From: Mucispirillum schaedleri ASF457
Lineage (GTDB): Bacteria; Chrysiogenota; Deferribacteres; Deferribacterales; Mucispirillaceae
Direction of reading: 5' to 3'
Assembly: GCF_000487995.2 (NCBI RefSeq)
Contig: NZ_CP097562.1
Coordinates: 865,001-929,000, forward strand
DNA: 64,000 nt
In this document: one piece after another, positions 1 through 8,669 of the stretch
How positions within the stretch are numbered: position 1 is the stretch's first letter
How the letters are laid out: the number at the start of each line of letters is the position of its first letter
Translations under genes and position numbers: made by a program
The notes under the pieces: model-generated
Told to the model about the DNA's origin: nothing
The model's input: only the letters and a program-made list of their open reading frames with translations
Databases searched by the model: none

Positions 1-2
1 CT

Positions 3-1079
3 GCATTAAATGATACAATAGAGCTTTATGAATGCAGCAGGGAAATGTTAGTCTATCTTGATTATTCAAACAGTCCTGCAAATGCTGCAGCTGCTCAAAA
101 ACTTTCTGTTAAAGGAAACAGGCTTTATTGTGCAAATAATTATGGCATGTATTATGTTGACATTTTACCATCAGATGAAAATATCCCATGTCTTTTAGTG
201 CAGAATGGCAGGCTTATAGTGCCGCAGAACTCTAATTTATATTTCAGTGGTGCAGGTGATTTTTATAACTGGTCATGGAATACTGACAGTGACGCACAGT
301 TTATAGAAATTGGATATAAAGACGGCGGCAGAATAATTTATACTGCCCTTGTGCTTGACAGTATTATTGTTTTTAAAGATAACGGCAGTATATACAGGCT
401 TGCAGGCAGTTATCCTTACTGGACTGTATCAAAACTTGGCGAAATAGATAAACTTACCACAAAAGCTATTGTATATGGCTCTGAAATCATTTTTGGAGCA
501 TCTTTTGGCATAAAAAAAATAGGAGTTACAGAATATTATGGTGATTTTTTCTTATCTGATTACCAGCAGTATATTCATGACAAAAATATATCAGATGTAA
601 GCCTGTGTTCAGAAAGAAACACTATTATTTTTATAAATAATGAATATATTTTTGAATACAGCAGTATTTTAAAAGGATTTACTGTTTATAAAAATAATTT
701 AACAGATAAATTAATGCAGATTATTGAAATATATGAAAATAATAATACATATTCCAGCTATGGATTAGATATAAATGGCAGGCTTTATAAAGCAGATAAA
801 AATATGCGTAACAGCATAGATGTAAAATATAAAGAAATTAAAAACAATCAAGATATTTTAATTAAATCAATTACTGTTTTTACACCAATGTTAAAAACTA
901 ACAAAATATTTAAATTAAGTATAAATGAATATAATAACACATTTACTTTAAAGGCTGATAGAATACGCCATAAATATTTTATTTTAAAAAGATTAAATAA
1001 CTTGCAAATAAAATTATCCCATAATGGTGATTTTTTTATAGATAATATTTTTATAGAATACTCCACTATTGGAGAATAA
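3..1079 (+). CDS. Phage structural protein, 5' end outside window (possibly P22 gp10-like)
   Basis: The reading frame is open from the first bases of the window, so the apparent ATG at 45 is probably internal and the true start lies to the left. The visible ~358 residues are rich in beta-strand patterns with repeated aromatic and glycine motifs (NRLYCANN, LIVPQNSNLYFSG, AGDFYNWSW), the kind of sequence seen in phage head-completion or tail-hub beta-propeller proteins such as the P22 gp10 class. The next gene downstream also looks like a small virion protein, which supports a phage morphogenesis module. No lysogeny genes are visible, so it could be a prophage edge or a remnant. The phage assignment is an inference from sequence style; the exact family is uncertain. 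Confidence 0.45.
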   Translation, partial: ALNDTIELYECSREMLVYLDYSNSPANAAAAQKLSVKGNRLYCANNYGMYYVDILPSDENIPCLLVQNGRLIVPQNSNLYFSGAGDFYNWSWNTDSDAQFIEIGYKDGGRIIYTALVLDSIIVFKDNGSIYRLAGSYPYWTVSKLGEIDKLTTKAIVYGSEIIFGASFGIKKIGVTEYYGDFFLSDYQQYIHDKNISDVSLCSERNTIIFINNEYIFEYSSILKGFTVYKNNLTDKLMQIIEIYENNNTYSSYGLDINGRLYKADKNMRNSIDVKYKEIKNNQDILIKSITVFTPMLKTNKIFKLSINEYNNTFTLKADRIRHKYFILKRLNNLQIKLSHNGDFFIDNIFIEYSTIGE

Positions 1080-1096
1080 ATGAACGGAGAAAAATT

Positions 1097-1432
1097 ATGA
1101 GTTTTTGGGAAGGATTTAATAAACTTCTTTTTGGAGAAAACAAGGCAGGCTCAAAACAGAAAGAGCAGTATGATAAATTAGCAAATTATGATAACAGAGT
1201 GGAAGATTTTGAAAGTTTAAGTGGAAATGTTATAAATGAAATGGCAAACCGTGGAATAATCAATTCTTCTGTTACTGGAAAAGCCTTAGGCAGTGCTGTG
1301 GCAGAAGCTGAAAATAATTACTGGAACGACCAAATGAAATTATTAGGTTACAGCTATGGCACAGATAAAAAAGGTATAGCAGAAGATTTATCATCAACTT
1401 TTACAAAAAGCTTTGTAAAAAGCATATTTTAA
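1097..1432 (+). CDS. Small phage virion-type protein
   Basis: A 111-residue protein starting 17 bases after the preceding phage gene, with GGAG placed before the ATG. It begins MSFWEGFNKLLFG and has a central alanine- and asparagine-rich helix with the pattern NRGIINSSVTGKAL followed by AVAEAENNYWNDQ. In phage proteins this 'newly made, small side chain, then long amphipathic helix' layout is common among podovirus internal virion or injection proteins and some tail-assembly proteins. It has no signal peptide or membrane segment. Both phage genes are read on the plus strand and stop before a strong hairpin at 1450. Function cannot be fixed beyond 'phage structural or ejection protein'. Confidence 0.4.
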   Translation: MSFWEGFNKLLFGENKAGSKQKEQYDKLANYDNRVEDFESLSGNVINEMANRGIINSSVTGKALGSAVAEAENNYWNDQMKLLGYSYGTDKKGIAEDLSSTFTKSFVKSIF

Positions 1433-1449
1433 AGCATTTCATAAAAAAA

Positions 1450-1476
1450 TGTCCGCCCTGCAATGCAGAGCGGACA
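1450..1476. terminator. Strong hairpin after the phage genes
   Basis: TGTCCGC and GCGGACA form the outer stem, with CTGC/GCAG inside and a short AAT loop. It starts 18 bases past the stop codon at 1432. The run of seven A on its left becomes a T-run on the minus strand, so it fits best as an intrinsic terminator for leftward transcription. It could also protect the 3' end of the phage mRNA. Confidence 0.55.
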
Positions 1477-1525
1477 ATATATCAATGCAGTTACTTCACA
1501 GTATGGCAGTAAATATTCCAGTAAT

Positions 1526-1863
1526 TTACTTTCAGACGGGACTTCCTGTCCCTACATTAGTCTTACTGAGCCTAAAAGGCGAAGTATATTGATTTATCCT
1601 TTATTTTCAAATTCGTCCATGAATTTGAAAAAATACGCTTGGTCGCAGTAAATGCTCCCGTCGCTTACTTTCAGACGGGACTTCCTGTCCCTTACATTGT
1701 CATACCGAGCCAAAGGCGAAGTATATTGATTTATCCTTTATTTTCAAATTCATCCATGAATTTGAAAAAACACGCTTGGTCGCAGTAAATGCTCCCGTCG
1801 CTTACTTTCAGACGGGACTTCCTGTCCCTTACATTGTCATACCGAGCCAAAGGCGAAGTATCT
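1526..1863 (+). repeat. Family B structured repeat: two tandem units plus a partial third
   Basis: CAGACGGG occurs at 1533, 1672 and 1809, giving periods of 139 and 137 bases. Each unit holds a GGGAC/GTCCC hairpin with a TTCCT loop (1538-1552, 1677-1691, 1814-1828), then a GTCAT-type core with GCC/GGC arms, then TATCCTTTATT. Next comes a long hairpin (12 bp in the second unit, 1741-1768, loop TCCA), and finally a spacer running into CGCTTACTTTCAGA. Short ORFs across it change frame between units and are not genes. Related units lie at 53082-53252 and 41275-41447, with a reversed fragment at 42934-43000. Confidence 0.8.
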
Positions 1864-2011
1864 ATAATAGTAATGTTTTATAGTTCCTTTGTTCGTTGAT
1901 ACTCACTTAGGAATACATATTTTAGTATTTCAAAAATGTATGCAGTATAAAAATGTTACTTCATTAAAAAATATACAAAGTTAAATAAAGTATTCATACA
2001 TTTCAATTTAT

Positions 2012-2139
2012 GTCTTACTGAGCTTGATTTTTAAGCGAAATATCTAAAAGAAAAGATAAGATAAAATAATTTAAATATTATGCTGATGTAATAATAGATG
2101 ATTTAGATTTTTCGCCTTTAAAATCAGGCTCAAAGCGAC
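2012..2139 (-). repeat. Family A MITE-like element (reverse orientation)
   Basis: Left end GTCTTACTGAGCTTGA with AAGCGAAATATCT, right end AGATTTTTCGCC with GGCTCAAAGCGAC. The two ends are imperfect inverted repeats of about 33 bases around an AT-rich centre. In the left arm the usual GCCT/AGGC hairpin is GCTT/AAGC, a paired change that keeps the stem. It sits in the gap just past the 3' end of the CheW-CheZ gene. Confidence 0.7.
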
Positions 2140-2242
2140 TGCTGAACAGAATGATTATAAGTCCACTACTGCACTTGTTTCACTCTATCATGAAGAAATA
2201 TTTTATTTTAAGCTGTATGGCATAACTGCAATGGTTTTATAA
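2102..2242 (+). pseudogene. Possible 3' gene fragment beside a repeat
   Basis: From 2141 a 33-codon open frame reads like protein (AEQNDYKSTTALVSLYHEE, then a hydrophobic end) and stops at 2240-2242, four bases from the convergent CheW-CheZ stop. Upstream of 2140 the frame runs into a family A repeat and a stop at 2099. It looks like the last part of a lost gene whose front was replaced by the repeat. It is too short to identify and could be chance. Confidence 0.25.
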
Positions 2243-2245
2243 CTC

Positions 2246-3964
2246 TTATGCTAAACCATAATCTACAAGAAGCTGTTCTCTATTTCTTCTAAACTCACTG
2301 CTTGATTTACTATCACTAACCTGTAGAAAACCAACTATTGTGCCTATTCTTGAACCCATATCTTCAATAGATTTGATTACTTTGCGAAGTTTCTGCTCTG
2401 TAATATCTTGAAACTCAAGTGATTCTAATATTTTAAAGCCAAGTGATTCTGCTTCAGAAAGATTATTTACTATTTTTTCATAAAGAGCCATAAATTCATC
2501 TTCATGTTCTTTATTAGCAAGTTTTTTCAGTGCTGCAATATCAGAAATAAATGACTTATAAAAATCAGCCATACTGTCTGATGCTTCCATTAAGTTAATA
2601 GTTGCTTTCTCTGTATCATCATTTACACCTTCAAGCATTGATGTTACATTTGGCAGATTTTCTTTAGATTTTTCAATCAGAGGGTCTATTTCATCAACTC
2701 TATTTTTAGTATCTAATATAAGCCTTAAAAGCTCTCCTATCTCACCTTTTATATTTACACCAATTTTACTTCCAGTTTCATCACCAGAGATAATTTTATC
2801 GGCAATTCTTTTTAACTCTTTTATTGACACTTGAACAGATTCTCCATCACTTGTTGGGTTTGCAGCAGGGGATGTATCTATCCCTACTTCTGGTGTCAGC
2901 CTTTCTTCCTCATACTGTTCCTCTACTGGATGAGTAATAATTTCAACCATAGGAACAGCATCTGGGTCTACAACAGAAAGGTCTATGTCTATATCAGTAT
3001 TTTTTTTTTCCTCTCTGTGCTTTTTATTAAGCTCATCAGTTTCCGCTTCACGCATAGCCAGCTCTTTAGCAATTAAGCTGTCTAAATCATTCTGCTCTAT
3101 CTGATCACTTGAATCTATTTGAAAGATAGCATTACTTTGCTCTAATGCATCTTTCAGCACATCATCTGGATTTAGCTGCGGCTTCCTTTTTTTTTTATTC
3201 AATTCGTCAGTTTCAGCTTCTCTCATAGCTAATTCTCTGGCTATTAATGCATCAATATTGTCTTCAATATCAGAATCTGCACTGCCAGTTTCTATTGCAC
3301 TATCTCCCTCATCTGCTTCTGCACTGATAACTGGTGTTTCAACACTATTTGCATCTGGAAGCATTGTATCTTCAGCATGCTGTTCTTGAACAGGTGCCGG
3401 TGCTGCTGGCTCTGGTGCTGCAATAGGAGCTAATACTGTCTGTTTAGTTGAACCAAGCATTTTTTTACGAAGTTCACTTTCACTTGCTTCACTTTCATTA
3501 ATAACTCTATCTATATCTAAAAGCATAATTAATCTAGAATCATATTTACAAATACCTAAAATATATTCTTGACCAATAGAGCCAACTAATGGCGGAGTAG
3601 GCTCAACCATAGAGCGTTTAATACGCATAACTTCTGTTACTTCATCAACAACAAAACCTATATTTTCATTATTAATGTTCACCACAATTATTCTAGTTGC
3701 TTTATCAAAATCATTTTTTGCAAGATTAAAGCGAACTCGTAAATCAATAACAGGAACTACCTTGCCACGAAGGTTCATAACACCAAGTATGTATGATTCC
3801 ATACGAGGAACAATTGTGATTTCAATAGACCTGATGATTGTATTGATTTTCAGAACATCAATAGCATATTCTTCATCACCAAGTTTAACTCCAACAAGCT
3901 GGATTTGGTCCATCTCTTCTGCATATTCACTTTGTTCAACATCATCAAATAATTCTTCACTCAT
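2246..3964 (-). CDS. CheW-CheZ fusion chemotaxis protein
   Basis: A 572-residue soluble protein with three parts. Residues ~20-160 are a CheW domain (VGVKLGDEEYAIDV, NLRGKVVPVIDLR, GFVVDEVTEV), which couples chemoreceptors to the kinase CheA. Residues ~165-385 are an acidic, proline/alanine-rich linker with two copies of ELAMREAETDELNKK (about 244-258 and 301-315). The C-terminal ~190 residues are helical and end with the CheZ signature FQDITEQ at 518-524, which keeps the Asp and Gln used by CheZ to dephosphorylate CheY-P. The start is ATG at 3964, preceded by AGAGG at good spacing; the longer TTG start lacks this. The gene follows the FlhG-like ATPase by ten bases and is probably co-transcribed with it. 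Domain calls are from motifs; phosphatase activity is inferred. Confidence 0.75.
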   Translation of the reverse strand: MSEELFDDVEQSEYAEEMDQIQLVGVKLGDEEYAIDVLKINTIIRSIEITIVPRMESYILGVMNLRGKVVPVIDLRVRFNLAKNDFDKATRIIVVNINNENIGFVVDEVTEVMRIKRSMVEPTPPLVGSIGQEYILGICKYDSRLIMLLDIDRVINESEASESELRKKMLGSTKQTVLAPIAAPEPAAPAPVQEQHAEDTMLPDANSVETPVISAEADEGDSAIETGSADSDIEDNIDALIARELAMREAETDELNKKKRKPQLNPDDVLKDALEQSNAIFQIDSSDQIEQNDLDSLIAKELAMREAETDELNKKHREEKKNTDIDIDLSVVDPDAVPMVEIITHPVEEQYEEERLTPEVGIDTSPAANPTSDGESVQVSIKELKRIADKIISGDETGSKIGVNIKGEIGELLRLILDTKNRVDEIDPLIEKSKENLPNVTSMLEGVNDDTEKATINLMEASDSMADFYKSFISDIAALKKLANKEHEDEFMALYEKIVNNLSEAESLGFKILESLEFQDITEQKLRKVIKSIEDMGSRIGTIVGFLQVSDSKSSSEFRRNREQLLVDYGLA

Positions 3965-3974
3965 TAGCAAGCCT

Positions 3975-4859
3975 CTATAATTTAGCTATCATCTGGTCTC
4001 TGATATCGTCTATGCAACCAACTGTTTCACTATCAGGAAAACGCAGATAATAAGGTTTTAATAATTTTATACATTCACTTACCTTTTCATCATAAGGTAA
4101 AAATCCTAATTTTTCAATATCTATACTTAAATATTTTTTAACAACACTTTCAAAACCATAAAATACATTAAGCTCTCTTTTAAATTTAACCTGATTTAAT
4201 ATCATACCGGGTTTAAATGCTGCAACAAATGTTGTTATAGTTGCAGCAATGTCTTTATCTATCTGTGCAGTTGCTTCTATAATTGATTCAACATTAGGAA
4301 AATTCATACTTTTGCTGCGGAGTTTTTTATTAATATCTTCAAAATCCCACCTTTTAGAAAGAAAACGCTCAATATGTCGGTATATTGCAACTTTTAAAAA
4401 ACCATAGGCATTTTCAATAGATGTAGGCTCTCCACTCATAACAACTATTTTTATATCAGCAACATTAAATAAATCAACCATATTAAAGCTGGTGCCTGCA
4501 CCTAAATCTAAAATAGTGTAGTCATAATCCAGCTCTTGAATATTTGTAAGTATTTTAATCTTTTCAAACTTAGTAATATGAGCCATGCCAAGCACATCAC
4601 CAGAGCCGCCTATAAAATCAACACCAGCTGGAGATTTAACTATAACATCTTTTAGCTCACTGCGTTCACGAATAAAATTATATAAGCCGATACCAGGGAC
4701 TTTAAGCCCTACAAAGTTATGCAGGTTTGCCCCGCCTAAATCCGCGTCAACAAGTAATGTTCTATAACCTGCCGCACTTAAAGATAAAGCAAGACTTGAT
4801 GAACAAAAACTCTTTCCTACGCCGCCTTTACCGCTTGCGATTGATATTAACTTTGACAT
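3975..4859 (-). CDS. flhG: MinD/ParA-family ATPase, FlhG-like
   Basis: A 294-residue P-loop ATPase. It has the deviant Walker A GKGGVGKS near residues 10-17, the switch motif LLVDADLGGANLH (~34-46) and a Walker B-like YTILDLGAGTSFN (~113-125). This is the FlhG/FleN (YlxH) branch, which sets flagellar number and placement at the pole together with FlhF. It lies immediately upstream of the CheW-CheZ gene, and motility genes commonly cluster this way. The C-terminal third is longer than in MinD and lacks a clear amphipathic membrane-targeting helix ending. A chemotaxis-array-positioning ParC role is also possible, since ParC-type ATPases sit beside chemotaxis genes. No flagellar structural genes are in the window. 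Confidence 0.65.
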   Translation of the reverse strand: MSKLISIASGKGGVGKSFCSSSLALSLSAAGYRTLLVDADLGGANLHNFVGLKVPGIGLYNFIRERSELKDVIVKSPAGVDFIGGSGDVLGMAHITKFEKIKILTNIQELDYDYTILDLGAGTSFNMVDLFNVADIKIVVMSGEPTSIENAYGFLKVAIYRHIERFLSKRWDFEDINKKLRSKSMNFPNVESIIEATAQIDKDIAATITTFVAAFKPGMILNQVKFKRELNVFYGFESVVKKYLSIDIEKLGFLPYDEKVSECIKLLKPYYLRFPDSETVGCIDDIRDQMIAKL

Positions 4860-5018
4860 TATCAGCCCTTTAATAATTTATAAATATAAACTCTTATATT
4901 ACCATCTATTATATCTATACAATGTTATTTAAATAAATACAAGATAATTTTTATATTTTTATGTATATAAAATAAAATTTTTTATAACACCTTATTTTTT
5001 TCCAGTAATTTTATATAT

Positions 5019-6266
5019 TTAATGTTTTTCAAATTCCTGCCATACAGGCTCTAATTCCTTATTAACTCTTTTAAGCCTGAAACCAAACACTATGGCAGAA
5101 ATAATCATTATGCTGCACCATACAACCACTGTAATTTGCGGTGAAAAATGCTCTGTCATGATACCTGCAAAAAATGCTCCAAGCGGACCAAGACCATAAA
5201 TGCCTATGGAATAAAGGCTTGCTGCCCTGCCACGCATATCACTTCTTACTGCTGACTGAAGATAAATATTTGTTGCAATAAGGGATGATATAAGACCAAA
5301 TCCAGCAGGCACCATCATAACAAGTGAAAAATAGTGATTAGTGCTTAATCCAAAAATTATCATACATATACTATGCAGTAAAACAAGAGTAAATATTGCA
5401 TTAGGCAGTTTTCTCATAGTGATAAATGCAGCTACTGCAAAAGCACCTGTCATTGCTCCAAGACCAAAAAAACCCTGCAGGAAACCTAAAAGCTGTGATG
5501 AACCATGCAGAACATCTTTTGCATATATTGGAAGCATTACAGAATAAGAATATGAAAAAAATCCAACTACTATAAAAAATGCAAACATTACACGCATATA
5601 GTATACATTTTTAGAATATTTTACTACTTCTACTATATCCTGAATAATACTTTGTTTTTTTGCCACTTTATTTTCTCTTGCTCTAAATTTTATGATAAAT
5701 AATGCTGCAATTACAGGTATATAGCTTACTGCTGTTATTGCAAAACAAATTGCCTCATCTGTGATAAAAATTATAAATCCTGCAGCAGTAGGACCAATAA
5801 GCCTTGATAAATTAAATATTACAGAATGTAGAGCTATGGCACTTTTTAAATCAGAGTTTTTATTTACCATTAAAATAAGTGAAGCCTGTCTTGCCGGCAT
5901 ATCTACTGCAAATACTACTCCTAAATAAAAACTTAAAAATAAAATATGCCACATCTGAATTGTATCAGTAAAAATCAGCAAAGCCATTATTAAAGCATGC
6001 AGTAAAGTTAAAATCTGGGTAGCAATTATAAGCCTGCGAATATCATGCTTTTCAAGCCATGCCCCTGCAACTAATCCAACAATAAATATAGGTGCATTTG
6101 ATAAAAGCTCCACAAGACCCAGCAAAAAAGCTGATTCAGTAGTGCGATAAACAAGCCATGATGCAGCAAGCTTCTGCACCCACATACCAGTTAAAGCCAC
6201 AGACTGACCAGCCATATATATTGAAAAATTTTTTGATTTTAGTGCATCAAAAGTATGGACAACCAT
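5019..6266 (-). CDS. MFS exporter (MFS_3 / EntS-like)
   Basis: A 415-residue membrane protein with about 12 hydrophobic segments. The N-terminus (NFSIYMAGQSVALTGMWVQ, SWLVYR, SAFLLGLV) matches the MFS_3 group that includes the enterobactin exporter EntS and many drug or siderophore exporters. The central loop at ~residues 195-215 is basic (RARENKVAKK), as expected for the cytoplasmic loop between the two six-helix halves. It stands alone on the minus strand, 107 bases downstream of the DUF2062 gene, with AAGG before the ATG. The substrate cannot be told from sequence, and no siderophore or resistance genes flank it. Confidence 0.7.
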   Translation of the reverse strand: MVVHTFDALKSKNFSIYMAGQSVALTGMWVQKLAASWLVYRTTESAFLLGLVELLSNAPIFIVGLVAGAWLEKHDIRRLIIATQILTLLHALIMALLIFTDTIQMWHILFLSFYLGVVFAVDMPARQASLILMVNKNSDLKSAIALHSVIFNLSRLIGPTAAGFIIFITDEAICFAITAVSYIPVIAALFIIKFRARENKVAKKQSIIQDIVEVVKYSKNVYYMRVMFAFFIVVGFFSYSYSVMLPIYAKDVLHGSSQLLGFLQGFFGLGAMTGAFAVAAFITMRKLPNAIFTLVLLHSICMIIFGLSTNHYFSLVMMVPAGFGLISSLIATNIYLQSAVRSDMRGRAASLYSIGIYGLGPLGAFFAGIMTEHFSPQITVVVWCSIMIISAIVFGFRLKRVNKELEPVWQEFEKH

Positions 6267-6373
6267 ATATTTTACCTTAAAAAATATGCTTATTCACTGC
6301 ATTATAATTTATCAACAAATAATAAGCAATAAAATAATGTAAAATATAAGGATAAATGAAATTTTGAAATAAA

Positions 6374-6889
6374 TTATTTTATACCATATTTTGCTTTGCC
6401 GCTTTCATCACTGCCTTTATACACTTTATACCGTGCAGCTATAAAATATATAATAAAATATGTCAATACTGCACAAATTATACCTACAAAATGAGTTCCT
6501 ACAATAAAAGGTATAAAAAGAGTTTTACCTGCTTCAAAAAGTGAAGATAAAGTTACATTATTCCAGTCAAAAGTAAAGGTGCTGTCCATACCAAGCAATA
6601 TAAGACCTACTTTTGTTGTAAAAGCAAAAATAAATGGAATAGTAACAGGATTAGTAATATATACACCTATCATTAAAGGATATACAGGCAGATTAAAATA
6701 GCTTGATACAAAAAGTGCTATATAAGTTTGAGTGCCAACATAGGGAGAAATACCAATTAATGCACCAAGTGCAGATGATTTTGCAAGCACTCGTGGTGAA
6801 ACATCAAGTGAAAGCATCATTTTCAGTTTTAATCTTATTCTAGCGATAAAACGAAGCCTTGATGTTCTATTTTTAAAAATTTTCAGCAT
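6374..6889 (-). CDS. DUF2062 membrane protein
   Basis: A 171-residue protein with a basic N-terminus followed by about three membrane segments. The block ALGALIGISPYVGTQTYIAL and the later ITNPVTIPFIF are the hallmarks of DUF2062. This domain occurs alone or attached to family 2 glycosyltransferases and is found near cell-envelope polysaccharide genes. It starts seven bases after galU ends, so the two are likely one transcript, which fits a role in sugar-nucleotide or envelope metabolism. The biochemical activity of the family is not known to me. Confidence 0.7.
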   Translation of the reverse strand: MLKIFKNRTSRLRFIARIRLKLKMMLSLDVSPRVLAKSSALGALIGISPYVGTQTYIALFVSSYFNLPVYPLMIGVYITNPVTIPFIFAFTTKVGLILLGMDSTFTFDWNNVTLSSLFEAGKTLFIPFIVGTHFVGIICAVLTYFIIYFIAARYKVYKGSDESGKAKYGIK

Positions 6890-6896
6890 TCAGCAC

Positions 6897-7763
6897 CTAG
6901 AAAATATTTAAAGCTGATACTGCATCTTTTAAAACACTTTTTAGTTTTTCATTAGATGCTGCAAAATTAACAGTAGCTTCTAAAAGACCTTCTTTTGTGC
7001 CACAGTCAAAGCGTTTGCCTTCAAATTCATAGCCATATACATCATGATATGTAGCAGTATATTTCAGTGCATCTGTCAGCTGAAGCTCACCGCCTGCACC
7101 TTTTTCTATTTTACTTAATGCACTTATTACTTCAGGGGTTAAAATATATCTGCCAATAATTGCCATATTAGATGGCGGATTTTTTTCAGGTTTTTCAACC
7201 ATATCTTTAAGACGAGAAAATCTGTCTGTTATGTTTTCTTTTATCTCAACAATGCCATATTTAGATGTTTCACCTTTTTCAACAGGCATAAGAGATATTA
7301 CTGGACGCTCTACTTTATCATAACATTCCATTAACTGCTTTGTAACTGGTATTTCAGACAGGATAATATCATCTGGAAGAATAACTGCAAACGGCTCATC
7401 TTTTACAATATCTTTAACACACATTATAGCATTGCCAAGTCCAAGCATATACTTCTGGCGGACATATATAATATCCACCATTTCACTTATCCGTTTCATA
7501 TCTTTTAAAATATCTTTTTTGCCGGATAACTCAAGCTGACTATTAAGCTCAACATTAACATCAAAATGGTCTTCTAATGCTTTTTTTGTGCGGCCGGTAA
7601 TAAAAATAATCCTTTCTATACCCGCATCAATAACCTCTTCTACTGCATACTGTATAAGGGGCTTATCTATTAATGTTATCATCTCTTTTGGTATAGCTTT
7701 TGTTGCAGGAAGCATACGAGTGCCAAATCCAGCAACAGGAAATACTGCTGTCCTTATATTCAT
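6897..7763 (-). CDS. galU: UTP-glucose-1-phosphate uridylyltransferase
   Basis: A 288-residue cytoplasmic nucleotidyltransferase that makes UDP-glucose from UTP and glucose-1-phosphate for envelope polysaccharides. The N-terminus FPVAGFGTRMLPATKAIPKE is the nucleotide-binding signature. DKPLIQYAVEE, IIFITGR, AVILPDD and the C-terminal FDCGTKEGLLEA are also typical of GalU. The length matches the family. It heads a short minus-strand unit with the DUF2062 gene. FDCGTK includes the conserved residues after the sugar-binding strand. Related RmlA-type enzymes differ in the N-terminal motif, so GalU is the firm call. Confidence 0.93.
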   Translation of the reverse strand: MNIRTAVFPVAGFGTRMLPATKAIPKEMITLIDKPLIQYAVEEVIDAGIERIIFITGRTKKALEDHFDVNVELNSQLELSGKKDILKDMKRISEMVDIIYVRQKYMLGLGNAIMCVKDIVKDEPFAVILPDDIILSEIPVTKQLMECYDKVERPVISLMPVEKGETSKYGIVEIKENITDRFSRLKDMVEKPEKNPPSNMAIIGRYILTPEVISALSKIEKGAGGELQLTDALKYTATYHDVYGYEFEGKRFDCGTKEGLLEATVNFAASNEKLKSVLKDAVSALNIF

Positions 7764-7826
7764 AATACCACCAAATAATGTATATCGCTTAAACTAAAAT
7801 AGCATATAAAGAATTATAGTCAATAC

Positions 7827-8669
7827 TTAAAAATCCTGCTTTTGTTTTTTATCCATAGTATGACTATTAATAAAATTTGCAAACCTGTCATACCATGCAG
7901 AAGGCATTGATACAGAAAGATGCCCAAAACTGTAATCATTAATTAAATAACCAGAAGCACCAGAAACAGATACTAACCACGGATTAAAATTACGAAGAAC
8001 TGATTTTTCTGACTCTTTTTTAAAAGAAAACTTGCTAATCATAGGGATAAGTGCTGTAAGTGCTTCCAAATGTTTATCACCGCTCCCCCTGCCTATTGTA
8101 ACAAGTTTATCACCTGCTGCATAAGCCTCTATTCTTCTGTTGTTTGCAAAGAAAACAAAATAATCTTTATTAAAAGTAGATGCTAAATCAAAATCAGTTT
8201 CCCAGATACAGACAGATTCACTGCCCTGCCCGACTATCCTGCTTGTAATAATAAAGCTGTCTCTGTTATTAGCAAGAACATCATTAAAAGATGTATATTG
8301 AATCATGCCCACATGCTCTTGAGACTCATCATTTCTTAAAACACTTCTTTTAAACAGCAAAAGGTCAGTAAAAGTGCCAACTGAAAGTTCTGGATAAGAC
8401 ATTTCCATATTTTTTTTAAAGCCCATAATTTTAAACCTTGAAAAAATATTCCGCTTAAAAAGATAAACTCTGTCTTCCCTTTCCATTTCGCCCTGTATTT
8501 CTGTGGTAAAGCATATATTTACACTGGATAAAAAGTAAAATACTCGCTCAGCAGAGCTTGCAGGAATATCTGAAGAATAAGCAAACTTGACATTTGCTCC
8601 ATACATTTTCATTTCCATAGCCGCAAGACGCATATTAACTGATGGGTTTACTATCAATATATTAACCAT
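7827..8669 (-). CDS. Unknown protein, overlaps and follows mqnE
   Basis: A 280-residue protein I do not recognise. It has no signal peptide or membrane segment and begins MVNILIVNPSVNMRLAA, a strand-turn-helix start reminiscent of a Rossmann or receiver-like fold. There are no clear catalytic motifs; a glycine stretch VTIGRGSGDKH (~190-200) and an aromatic, serine-rich C-terminus are the main features. Its ATG overlaps the last eight bases of mqnE, so translation is probably coupled and a role linked to menaquinone synthesis or its regulation is conceivable. It does not resemble MqnA, MqnC or MqnD. Function is left open. Confidence 0.55.
   Translation of the reverse strand: MVNILIVNPSVNMRLAAMEMKMYGANVKFAYSSDIPASSAERVFYFLSSVNICFTTEIQGEMEREDRVYLFKRNIFSRFKIMGFKKNMEMSYPELSVGTFTDLLLFKRSVLRNDESQEHVGMIQYTSFNDVLANNRDSFIITSRIVGQGSESVCIWETDFDLASTFNKDYFVFFANNRRIEAYAAGDKLVTIGRGSGDKHLEALTALIPMISKFSFKKESEKSVLRNFNPWLVSVSGASGYLINDYSFGHLSVSMPSAWYDRFANFINSHTMDKKQKQDF

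Noticed and set aside
1463-1651. 62-residue plus-strand frame
   Set aside because: It runs through a family B repeat and the frame is not kept between repeat units.
1526-1863. CRISPR array
   Set aside because: Repeats are ~138 bp with no short unique spacers, and no cas genes are in the window.
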